A stretch of 35,991 bases of DNA from Ancrocorticia sp052089425. GTDB lineage: Bacteria > Actinomycetota > Actinomycetes > Actinomycetales > Actinomycetaceae. The stretch is taken from positions 1 through 35,991 of the forward strand of contig NZ_JBQCZW010000026.1 in assembly GCF_052089425.1 (NCBI RefSeq), in the 5' to 3' direction. Positions 23,420 to 30,533 of this stretch are shown here, piece by piece. Position 1 is the stretch's first letter, and each line of letters begins with the position of its first letter. The position numbers and the translations under genes were made by a program. The notes beneath the pieces were generated by a model. It had not been told where the DNA came from. It saw nothing but the letters and a program-made list of their open reading frames with translations, and ran no database searches.

Positions 23420-25882
23420 TTAATCGGCCTTCTTCACTTGAGCCAGCGCTGTGTGTTGAGCGTTGCCTTTCCCCACGGGAGTCCTGTTCCATGAGGTCAG
23501 CATGTTGACGGCGCCGCCATGATCGATACCGGCATCGTCCAGCTCGAGCCACGCGCCCTGCGGCACGGAGATCACGCCGGGTGCGATGCGGCTGGTCACG
23601 AAGGCTTGCGACTGGATTCGCCCACGTTCGTTGAACACTTGAATCTGGTCACCATTGACGATCTCGCGATCCATGGCATCGAGATCGTTGACCCAAATCT
23701 TCTGGGGGTGGGCTTCCTTGTTATTCGTGAGATTGCCGTAGGTGGAATGCACGCGAGACTTGTAGTGGTGCCCGATCACTTGAAGCGGGTACTTCGCATT
23801 TTTCAAACCTTCTTCGGCGCCCTCCCACGTGGCAACATACTCAGGAATTGGCGTAATGCGATCGCCTAGCAGATCCTCATCAAACTCCCACGTGGCAGCC
23901 AACTCGGCCAGCTGCTCGGAGTAAATCTCGATCTTTCCGGACGGCGTTTCCAGCGGATTTGCATCGGGATCTTCGCGGAAGTCCTTGAGTCCAACGTACG
24001 GTCCATTGGGATCCGTGTAGCGGTACACGCCCATCTCACGCAGCTCGTCAAACTCGGGAATATGATCGTTTTCTGCATGGTTCGCGGCTTGAAGCTCGCG
24101 CGCCCAGTCCTCGGTGGTCTCCTTGCCACCTGAGAACTCCTCGCCAATCCCAAGCTTCGCGGCGATTGCCGCGGTTACATCGAGGGCGGAACGCGCCTCG
24201 TACAGGGGGTCAATTGCCTGCTCGCACATGATCTCGTAGGCCAGATCGCCGGTGTACTCGTTAGGTACCATGTCCCAGCGTTCGGCTGTAGTGGTATCCG
24301 GAAGCACCAAGTCACACATCTTCATGCTTGCCGTCATTTGGTTATCCATACCAACGATGAACTCGCACTTCGAATCGTCGTCCAAGATCTCGCGCGTACG
24401 GTTGATGTCACCGTGCTGGGAGGCGGCCATGTTGGAGCCATAGATGAGCAGAAACTTGATACCGGTCTCCAGCTTGTCCTTCCCACGTACGCCGTCCTTG
24501 AGCGCCGTCATCTCAGGGCCGCGATCAATCGCATCGGCCCACGTGTACACCGAAATCGCAGTTTCCACGGGGTTCACCGCGTCGTCCATAGAGAAAGTAA
24601 CGGGCCAGAAGTAGCCGTCGCGTCCGCCGGTTCCGCCGCCGGGTAGACCAACGTTCCCTGTCACACACGCGAGGAGGTAGATCGAGAGAGTCTGATTCTC
24701 ACCATTGGCGTGGCGCTGCGGGCCCCAGCCCTGCGTGATGTTCGCGGGCTTGGTCAAAGCGATTTCGCGGGCGAACTTCCGGATCTGATCGGCGGGAACG
24801 CCGGTGATTTCGGCCGCCCATTCGGGACTCTTCTCGATGCCGTCTTCGCCGTTGCCCTCGATGTAGGTACGGTACGAGCTATTTGAGGGTGCCCCCTCCG
24901 GCATATGATCCTCATCGAAGCCGATGCAGTATTTATCAAGAAAGTCCTGATCGTGCAGACCTTCCTCCAGCATCACGTGGATCATGGCGGCGACGAGGGC
25001 CGCATCGGTTCCCGGCCGCAACGCGATCCATTCATCGGCCAAAACGGACGCAGAATCCGAGTAACGCGGATCCACCACAATGATCTTCACGCCAGCCTTC
25101 TTGGCCATAGCTGTGGTGTAAGCGACGCCGCCTCCGGACATGCGGGTCTCTTGAGGATTGTTGCCCCACAGGACAAGCAGTTTGGAGTTCGCAATCGAAT
25201 CTTCGATGGAGTTCGATGGCTGCTCATCGGCCGCACCGTAGAAGTACTTGGTGATCTGGGAGACCTGGAAGTACGAGTAGTTACCGTAGTACCCGAGCTG
25301 TCCGCCCATGAGGTTGAAAAGACGCGGCCAGCCGCCAGAATAGGCGAGATGCGCGTTCCACACACCGGTTCCATAAGTCTTGAAGATAGCTTCTGGGCCG
25401 TAATTGTCATAGGTGTACTGGAGCTTTTCGGCCACCAGATCGATGGCCTCGTCCCAGCTGATCTCCTCGAAGTTCCCCTCGGAGCGCTTGGAGCCTTCCA
25501 CGCGCTTGAGCGGTTTCTTGATGCGATCTGGATTGTAGATGCGTTGGCGCATGTTCCGTCCGCGTGGGCAGGCGCGTATGTTGCGGCCCATGAGCGTGTC
25601 GTCTCCCGTGTTATCGGGAAGAACGCGGGCAACAACGCCGTCCTTGACCTGCAATCTGAGTGGGCAACGCGATCCGCAGTTGACGATGCAGGCGGACCAC
25701 ACCGTTGCGTCCGCGCCCTTGAGGCCATCAGCCGCGGCCGCTGGCCCAGTGCCGGGCATCCCGAGGTTCGTGGTGCTGGCTACGAGCGCCGTCCCGCCTG
25801 CCGCCACTCCCGACCATTTCAGGAACGAGCGCCTGCTCGGCGTGCCGGCGAAACCGCCGCGAGCATCTGCAACCTCTGTCAT
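23420..25882 (-). CDS. DMSO reductase-type molybdoenzyme catalytic subunit (paralogue DmsA3)
   Basis: This 820-aa protein has a Tat signal SRRSFLKWSGVAAGG, FS0 cysteines CIVNCGSRCPLR with the fourth in IRACPRGRN, predicted Mo ligand Ser203 in YYGNYSYFQ, and WGNNPQETRMSGGG. It is more diverged around the active site (KTYGTGVWNAHLAYSGGWP), so a different substrate is likely. The ATG at 25882 follows GAGAGGACACC and puts the twin arginines about 17 residues in; the longer frame to 25984 has no ribosome-binding site and would bury the Tat signal. It has its own promoter with an operator pair and probably relies on DmsB and DmsC encoded downstream. Confidence 0.92.
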   Translation of the reverse strand: MTEVADARGGFAGTPSRRSFLKWSGVAAGGTALVASTTNLGMPGTGPAAAADGLKGADATVWSACIVNCGSRCPLRLQVKDGVVARVLPDNTGDDTLMGRNIRACPRGRNMRQRIYNPDRIKKPLKRVEGSKRSEGNFEEISWDEAIDLVAEKLQYTYDNYGPEAIFKTYGTGVWNAHLAYSGGWPRLFNLMGGQLGYYGNYSYFQVSQITKYFYGAADEQPSNSIEDSIANSKLLVLWGNNPQETRMSGGGVAYTTAMAKKAGVKIIVVDPRYSDSASVLADEWIALRPGTDAALVAAMIHVMLEEGLHDQDFLDKYCIGFDEDHMPEGAPSNSSYRTYIEGNGEDGIEKSPEWAAEITGVPADQIRKFAREIALTKPANITQGWGPQRHANGENQTLSIYLLACVTGNVGLPGGGTGGRDGYFWPVTFSMDDAVNPVETAISVYTWADAIDRGPEMTALKDGVRGKDKLETGIKFLLIYGSNMAASQHGDINRTREILDDDSKCEFIVGMDNQMTASMKMCDLVLPDTTTAERWDMVPNEYTGDLAYEIMCEQAIDPLYEARSALDVTAAIAAKLGIGEEFSGGKETTEDWARELQAANHAENDHIPEFDELREMGVYRYTDPNGPYVGLKDFREDPDANPLETPSGKIEIYSEQLAELAATWEFDEDLLGDRITPIPEYVATWEGAEEGLKNAKYPLQVIGHHYKSRVHSTYGNLTNNKEAHPQKIWVNDLDAMDREIVNGDQIQVFNERGRIQSQAFVTSRIAPGVISVPQGAWLELDDAGIDHGGAVNMLTSWNRTPVGKGNAQHTALAQVKKAD

Positions 25883-26013
25883 GGTGTCCTCTCGATAAGA
25901 ATTCGATAGCGTGAGCGAGCGAACGATGTCCGTGCGCTGCGATTCCCTGTTGCGATTCCGCCGAGCGGTCCGCACTTGAATCATTCAACTCTCCGAACAC
26001 GCTATTAATAAAC

Positions 26014-26063
26014 GACACGTGTCCACTAGGTCTAAAGTCCCACCATGAACACGTGTTCATTAG
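26014..26063 (-). promoter_or_regulatory. Tandem operator-like pair upstream of dmsA3
   Basis: GACACGTGT-CCAC-TAG (26014-26029) and AACACGTGT-TCAT-TAG (26048-26063) repeat the motif found before dmsA2 with the same 34-bp spacing. The second lies in a perfect 16-bp palindrome, ATGAACACGTGTTCAT (26045-26060). An AT-rich TTTATTAATA on the minus strand near 26010-26000 is the likely -10 region. The divergent TetR gene across the gap is the obvious candidate binder. Confidence 0.7.
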
Positions 26064-26142
26064 GGAAGCTATGGGAAACGGGGACAATCGTGAATACGTG
26101 CGACTTTCCTCGTCTAATTCGAAACCGCTAGGTCGGCCTCCG

Positions 26143-26242
26143 NNNNNNNNNNNNNNNNNNNNNNNNNNNNNNNNNNNNNNNNNNNNNNNNNNNNNNNNNN
26201 NNNNNNNNNNNNNNNNNNNNNNNNNNNNNNNNNNNNNNNNNN
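26143..26242. other. Assembly gap (100 N)
   Basis: A second run of exactly 100 N lies between the dmsA3 upstream region and the TetR gene. Its true length is unknown, so additional genes or operators could be missing here. Unlike the other gap, the flanks are not copies of one another. Confidence 0.95.
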
Positions 26243-26280
26243 TCACACCCTCGCCGGGCGCACGTGCGGCCCGGCCATGA

Positions 26281-26293
26281 CACATACAATGTG
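26281..26293 (+). promoter_or_regulatory. TetR promoter with overlapping palindrome
   Basis: TACAAT (26285-26290) is a likely -10 box and sits inside the inverted repeat CACAT-ACA-ATGTG (26281-26293). This suggests autorepression. Upstream, CCGGGC-GCACGTGC-G-GCCCGG (26254-26274) is another inverted repeat next to the gap. Confidence 0.45.
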
Positions 26294-26308
26294 GGACGGA
26301 AGGACATG

Positions 26309-27043
26309 ATGAGCCGAACTGACCGCCGCCCCGAGGATGACCCACGCTACCAACGTGTACGCGCGCGGCTTGTTGGCGCGCTTTTGGACCTCGCGGCTAC
26401 CAAGCCAGCTGAGGCGATTGCGGTATCGGAGCTGACATCCGCGGCCGGAGTTTCGCGCACCACGTTCTACAAGCACGCCGATTCGCCCGCCCAGCTCCTC
26501 GCGAGCCACCTCATCGATCAGATCGCACCGGTGATGGAGCCGATGACCACCCTGCTGGAAACTGCGGAACAGGACTATTTGCTGCGCTGGCGCGATATCA
26601 CGGTGGATGTGCTGGAGAATGTTCGCTCGAATCGCCAGATCTACGGCCACGTGTTCGGCGGCGAAGGTGAATCCGTTGTGTTGGCCATCCTCACCAGATA
26701 CTTCGAACGCATCTACGGCGGTTACGTGGAGGATTTCGCGGAGCACGTGGTGGACGAAACCCCCACCGATCTATGGAAAGCGATGGCCACGTCCCAGCAA
26801 GTCCATAACCTCATCGCGGTGATCAGTTCGTGGCTGCGCACCGGCATGGTGGATTCGCCCGAAGGCGTTGTGAGCACGTACATGAGCCTCGCCCCGCCAT
26901 GGCAACTGGCCAAATTCAGCCCAAGCGGCCACACGTCACTACGGCGCAACCGCGTGGTTGCGTCCCTTTTGGAGAGTATTTCGAATAACGACGACGAACG
27001 CTCCGCGACCTCTCGATCCTCCTCGGGTAGCATTCACGAGTAA
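26309..27043 (+). CDS. TetR-family regulator, candidate controller of the dmsA genes
   Basis: This protein of about 244 aa has a clear N-terminal helix-turn-helix: AIAVSELTSAAGVSRTTFYKH followed by ADSPAQLLASHLI. The C-terminal half gives no ligand clue. GGAAGG at 26298-26303 best fits the ATG at 26309 (or 26306 directly before). It is divergent from dmsA3 across a region with two palindromic sites, the usual arrangement for a local TetR regulator, so control of dmsA3 and perhaps dmsA2 is a reasonable inference. The DUF6457 gene follows in the same direction. Confidence 0.85.
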   Translation: MSRTDRRPEDDPRYQRVRARLVGALLDLAATKPAEAIAVSELTSAAGVSRTTFYKHADSPAQLLASHLIDQIAPVMEPMTTLLETAEQDYLLRWRDITVDVLENVRSNRQIYGHVFGGEGESVVLAILTRYFERIYGGYVEDFAEHVVDETPTDLWKAMATSQQVHNLIAVISSWLRTGMVDSPEGVVSTYMSLAPPWQLAKFSPSGHTSLRRNRVVASLLESISNNDDERSATSRSSSGSIHE

Positions 27044-27049
27044 ATAGCA

Positions 27050-27095
27050 CGCAGCCCAGATAGTCTGGCCAATCACGATGGCCGGGCAGGCTGCG
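27050..27095 (+). promoter_or_regulatory. Intercistronic hairpin between tetR and the DUF6457 gene
   Basis: CGCAGCC (27050-27056) pairs with GGCTGCG (27089-27095), and inside it CTGGCC pairs with GGCCGG. The structure ends 8 nt before the GAGGAGGAG ribosome-binding site. It could adjust expression of the small downstream gene or work as an attenuator. Confidence 0.4.
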
Positions 27096-27113
27096 CGCGA
27101 ACGAGGAGGAGAC

Positions 27114-27380
27114 ATGGCGCATAAGGACGATCCGGAGAAAATGGCAAAGATGGCGGCGTGGCTTGACGCAGCTGGTGCCGAAATCGGTGTGGACCCATCC
27201 GTGATGGCTGACAATCAGACCGCCCTGCTGGATCTCATCAACACAGTTGCGCACGGCCCCTCACGGCCAGCTGCACCGCTCACGGCGTTCCTCGTGGGGT
27301 ACGCCGCGGCAAGTCAGGGGCGCGATCCCCACGAGCTGATTGAGCTGCTGGAGAACCGCGCCGCAGGCTGGGAGTCCTAG
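27114..27380 (+). CDS. DUF6457 small protein, a partner domain of actinobacterial MobA
   Basis: This 88-aa helical protein (MAKMAAWLDAAGAEIG..., ending in HELIELLENRAAGWES) resembles DUF6457. To my recollection this domain occurs in Actinomycetota as a C-terminal extension of, or a neighbour to, MobA-like nucleotidyltransferases. Here it is free-standing while the MobA domain is fused to TatC 4 kb away. The ATG at 27114 follows GAGGAGGAG. Its stop codon shares the palindrome CTAG with the stop of the convergent alpha-glucosidase gene. The family call is from memory. Confidence 0.65.
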   Translation: MAHKDDPEKMAKMAAWLDAAGAEIGVDPSVMADNQTALLDLINTVAHGPSRPAAPLTAFLVGYAAASQGRDPHELIELLENRAAGWES

Positions 27381-29092
27381 AGCTTCATCCACACGCTTGC
27401 TTCGCCGGGGAGCTCATCGGTGATTCCGCCCGCGGATCCGATGAGAAGCTCTCCGGCAGGCAGCGGTACGGCCTCCTTGCCAAAGTTCGTGAGGCAGTGC
27501 CAATTGCCCGGCCGTGAGAAGTGGAGAACATCTCCATCACTGCCGTGCCACGTGAGTTCTTCCGCTGCCTGAAGCTCCCTGCGTAGCGCCAAGGCGTTGC
27601 GGTAGAACTGCAGGTGTGAGCCGATTGCCTGCTCCTGAGTGTCAACCGCATAGCTCGCGAACCATGCCGGCTGGGGAAGGTGGGGGAGTTCGCCGTCGTC
27701 GTCCCCAAATCCAAACGACGTACCGGTGGCTGTCCAGGGAAGCGGTACCCGGCACCCGTCGCGACCAATCGTGTTCTCGCGGTCGCGAAAGAACGCGGGG
27801 TCTTGGCGAACCTCGTCCGGAAGGTCCCCAACTTCGGGCAGGCCAAGCTCTTCACCCTGATACAGGTAGGCCGAACCCGGCAGCGCCAGCATGAGCAGGG
27901 TGGCTGCGCGTGCGCGGCGGGTGCCGGAATCGCTATCCACCTCCGCGTTCGATCCCCCTCGAAGGAGCCAGCCGTGGCCATCGTAGGGGGAGTTTTCCAG
28001 CAGGCGGGACACATCGATGTGTTGGCCATCCTCGGAATCCTGATGCGCAGTGAGGCCATAACGGGTCACGTGGCGGACCACGTCGTGGTTAGAGAACACC
28101 CACGTGATCGAGGAATCGTGGCCGGCGGCCTCGCGCACGTTCTTCTCGATGATGGAGCGGAACTGGTGGGCGTTGAAATCTGCCTTGAGCAGCTCGAAGC
28201 TGAACGCCTGGCCCAGCTCCTCCTTCGATGCGTACAGGGCAGCGCGGTGCGGGGGAACCCATGCCTCGGCCACGCCGATCCGCGGGGGATTGTACTGATT
28301 GAAAAGCGTGCGCCACTGCCGGTAGATCGCGTGGATCTCATCGCGATCGTGCGTGGGGTGCTGGCCGTCTAGGCACAGGGGCGTGATATCGCGGATATCC
28401 CGGATCACGTCATAGGCCGGGTCCATGTTCTTCGCGCATCCGTGGGCCACATCGACGCGGAAACCATCGGCGCCGCGATCAGACCAAAACCGCAAGGTCT
28501 CCAAGAAATCGTTCTGGACATCGAGGTGATCCCAGTTCCAATCCGGCTGCTCGGGGGAGAACATGTGGAAGTACCACTGGCCCATCGTGCCGTCCGGTTC
28601 TTGGACCCGGGTCCACGCCGGCCCGCCGAAGGCTGCTCCCCACGAGTTGGGAGGGAGCTCGCCGCTTAGGCCCTTGCCCTCGCGGAAGTGGAAACGCTCG
28701 CGCTCAGGGCTTCCCGGACCAGCTGCCACCGCGGCCGTGAACCACTCGTGATGGTTCGAGCAGTGGTTCGGGACAATATCGATGATGATCTTGATCTGCG
28801 CCTCGTGAAGCGCGCCAACCATCTCATCGAAATCACCCAGCGTGCCGATCCGTGGATCGACGTCCCGGTAATCGTCCACATCGTAGCCGCCATCAGTCAG
28901 ATGGGAAGGGTAGAACGGCGAAAGCCACACGGCATCGATGCCCAACTGCTCGAGATACGGGACGCGGGAGGTGATCCCAGCCAGGTCACCAATGCCATCC
29001 CCGTTCGCATCTGCGAAGGAACGGGGGTAGATCTGGTAAACCGCCGCTTGGCGCCACCAATCCGGGGAGAGGAACGAGGAAGAGGTGGGCAT
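27377..29092 (-). CDS. GH13-family alpha-glucosidase (oligo-1,6-glucosidase/sucrase-like)
   Basis: This 571-aa cytoplasmic glycoside hydrolase has all four GH13 regions: DIVPNH, GFRVDVAHG with nucleophile Asp214, VAEAW with acid/base Glu276, and FSNHD with Asp337. The opening WWRQAAVYQIYPRSFADANGDGIGDL is typical of alpha-glucosidases acting on malto- or isomalto-oligosaccharides or trehalose/sucrose. No signal peptide is seen. AAAGGG precedes the start. It has no clear functional link with the Moco genes and separates the DUF6457 gene from the tat operon. Confidence 0.93.
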   Translation of the reverse strand: MPTSSSFLSPDWWRQAAVYQIYPRSFADANGDGIGDLAGITSRVPYLEQLGIDAVWLSPFYPSHLTDGGYDVDDYRDVDPRIGTLGDFDEMVGALHEAQIKIIIDIVPNHCSNHHEWFTAAVAAGPGSPERERFHFREGKGLSGELPPNSWGAAFGGPAWTRVQEPDGTMGQWYFHMFSPEQPDWNWDHLDVQNDFLETLRFWSDRGADGFRVDVAHGCAKNMDPAYDVIRDIRDITPLCLDGQHPTHDRDEIHAIYRQWRTLFNQYNPPRIGVAEAWVPPHRAALYASKEELGQAFSFELLKADFNAHQFRSIIEKNVREAAGHDSSITWVFSNHDVVRHVTRYGLTAHQDSEDGQHIDVSRLLENSPYDGHGWLLRGGSNAEVDSDSGTRRARAATLLMLALPGSAYLYQGEELGLPEVGDLPDEVRQDPAFFRDRENTIGRDGCRVPLPWTATGTSFGFGDDDGELPHLPQPAWFASYAVDTQEQAIGSHLQFYRNALALRRELQAAEELTWHGSDGDVLHFSRPGNWHCLTNFGKEAVPLPAGELLIGSAGGITDELPGEASVWMKL

Positions 29093-29248
29093 TCGTGGGT
29101 CCCTTTCTGGTGGGTGCTTCAGGTTTCTGGGGTAGCGTGTGGGCAGGTGGGATACTGTATGGCGGTGCCTGAGTGGCGCAGATCGAGGGTCCGCGCCGAC
29201 CTGTGAGAATTCTGTAACACCCTACGGCATGCGAGGACAAAGGTGCGG

Positions 29249-29299
29249 GTGAACCGCGGTATTTGTGTGTGTAAAATCGGGAGCGGCTGGAGGTGAAAA
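29249..29299 (+). promoter_or_regulatory. tat operon promoter and ribosome-binding site
   Basis: TAAAAT (29272-29277) is a good -10 box, with a weak -35 GTGAAC 17 bp upstream (29249-29254), and GGAGGTGAAAA directly precedes the tatB ATG. The upstream part 29093-29248, shared with the divergent glucosidase gene, holds nothing else I can support. Confidence 0.5.
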
Positions 29300-29968
29300 A
29301 TGTTTGGAATCAGTGGCGGAGAGTTCATCGTGATCATCGTGATCGCGGCTTTTGTGCTGGGCCCGAAGAACGTGGCACAGGCAGTTGTTGGCTTTCGAAA
29401 GCTCATTGACAAGATTCGGACGTGGAGCGCGCAAATTCGCAAGGACACCACCGTGGATCTGGGATCTCTCGGCTTCGATTCCAGTGATGTGGAGAAGCTA
29501 CGCAACCTCAAGCTCAGCGATTATGACCCGCGCGAAATGGTGCGCCAAGCCGTCCAAGAAGAAATGAGCGAATGGATGAAGGCAACCAGCGGCGGCGGTG
29601 CGATGGCGAATCCGCATGCTGCCGGTGCGCAAAACAATGCGCATGCCGCGCCTTTGCGGAGCCAAGCCACCAGCCAGCAGAGCCAGCCGAACTATCTTGC
29701 CGGCGGGCAAGACAATCGTGGGGCCGCGCCAGCCCCATCGCCATCGCCTGCCGTGGCGTCTACACCCGTGAATCAAACGTCCGTGGCCACATCGCCCGCC
29801 GTGGCGCCAACGCCCGCGGCCCCAACACCTGTGGCCTCAACGCCCGTGAATCAAACACCCGTGAATCAAACACCCGTGAATCAAACACCAACTAATGAGG
29901 TTCAATCCGATGGGCCTCTGGATCTACATACGATTCTTAATCGACCTGACTTAGGAGGGTCTCGATGA
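29300..29968 (+). CDS. tatB: Sec-independent translocase subunit TatB
   Basis: This 222-aa protein has the TatB N-terminus: MFGISGGEFIVIIVIAAFVLGP, one membrane helix with the conserved glutamate, then the amphipathic helix FRKLIDKIRTWSAQIRK. Residues after about 105 are low-complexity (Ala/Pro/Thr/Gln/Asn), ending in PVNQT repeats; the protein is longer than most TatB. TatB recognises Tat precursors with TatC. It is first in tatB-tatA-tatC; its TGA overlaps the tatA ATG (ATGA). The tail should lie in the cytoplasm. Confidence 0.9.
   Translation: MFGISGGEFIVIIVIAAFVLGPKNVAQAVVGFRKLIDKIRTWSAQIRKDTTVDLGSLGFDSSDVEKLRNLKLSDYDPREMVRQAVQEEMSEWMKATSGGGAMANPHAAGAQNNAHAAPLRSQATSQQSQPNYLAGGQDNRGAAPAPSPSPAVASTPVNQTSVATSPAVAPTPAAPTPVASTPVNQTPVNQTPVNQTPTNEVQSDGPLDLHTILNRPDLGGSR
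29840..29886 (+). repeat. 15-bp in-frame repeats in tatB
   Basis: CCCGTGAATCAAACA recurs in three adjacent near-identical 15-bp units (with an earlier single copy near 29764), coding for Pro-Val-Asn-Gln-Thr. It lengthens the disordered tail without changing frame. Confidence 0.7.
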
Positions 29969-30531
29969 AACCATGGCATATCATCGTTCTGATAATTGTC
30001 ATCCTCATTATCTTCGGTGCTGCAAAGCTTCCTGACATTGCCCGCTCGATCGGCCAATCGGCGAAGGTGCTGAAGAAGGAAATGCGTGAGCTTTCAGAGG
30101 ACTCGCCTTCCGAAGCTGGCCAATATCCGCAAAATGGGCAGAACCAGCAGTACGGAAACCAGCAGTATGGGCAGAACCAGCCATATGGTCAGCCTCCGCA
30201 ATATCAACAACCGGGGCAATACGGGCAGCCGAACGGCGCCCCTGGTGGTCAATATCCGCAAGGCGGAGGAAATCAGCAAAACCCGCAGTATGGCGGACAG
30301 GGCCAAGACTATCTACAGGGCCAACAGTACGGTCAGCAGGGCAACTTCCCCCAGCAGGGCCAGCAAGGTAACTATCCTCAGCAAGGCCAACAGGACCAGC
30401 TTGGGCAGCAAGGCCAGCCCGGACCATTTTCCCAGCCCGACCAGCAGACTGGGCCGTTCAGTCAGCCCAATCAACAGTCCGACCAGAACGGTTCGCCTGA
30501 CAACGCTGGACGTGATGGGCAGAACGCCTAA
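29965..30531 (+). CDS. tatA: Sec-independent translocase subunit TatA with Gln/Gly/Tyr-rich tail
   Basis: This 188-aa protein starts with a canonical TatA: MKPWHIIVLIIVILIIFGAAKLPDIARSIGQSAKVLKKEM, one membrane helix, the FGAAKLP hinge and an amphipathic helix. Usual TatA proteins are about half this length. Here residues from about 50 on are almost only Gln, Gly, Tyr, Pro and Asn (GNQQYGQNQPYGQPPQYQQ and so on), a prion-like composition, exposed to the cytoplasm. GGAGGG lies before the ATG, which overlaps the tatB stop. It should form the pore for the DmsA-DmsB complexes. Confidence 0.9.
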   Translation: MKPWHIIVLIIVILIIFGAAKLPDIARSIGQSAKVLKKEMRELSEDSPSEAGQYPQNGQNQQYGNQQYGQNQPYGQPPQYQQPGQYGQPNGAPGGQYPQGGGNQQNPQYGGQGQDYLQGQQYGQQGNFPQQGQQGNYPQQGQQDQLGQQGQPGPFSQPDQQTGPFSQPNQQSDQNGSPDNAGRDGQNA

Positions 30532-30533
30532 CC

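Noticed and set aside
18081..25882. DmsA paralogues as formate dehydrogenases or nitrate reductases
   Set aside because: They lack Sec/Cys or Asp at the Mo-ligand position and instead have the DmsA-type Ser loop (YG(D/N)YS) next to DmsB/DmsC.
25883..25984. Upstream start for DmsA3
   Set aside because: It would bury the Tat signal behind 34 extra residues and has no ribosome-binding site; ATG 25882 has one.
29160..29215. tRNA-like sequence
   Set aside because: Some GC-rich pairing exists, but there is no T-loop consensus or full cloverleaf.
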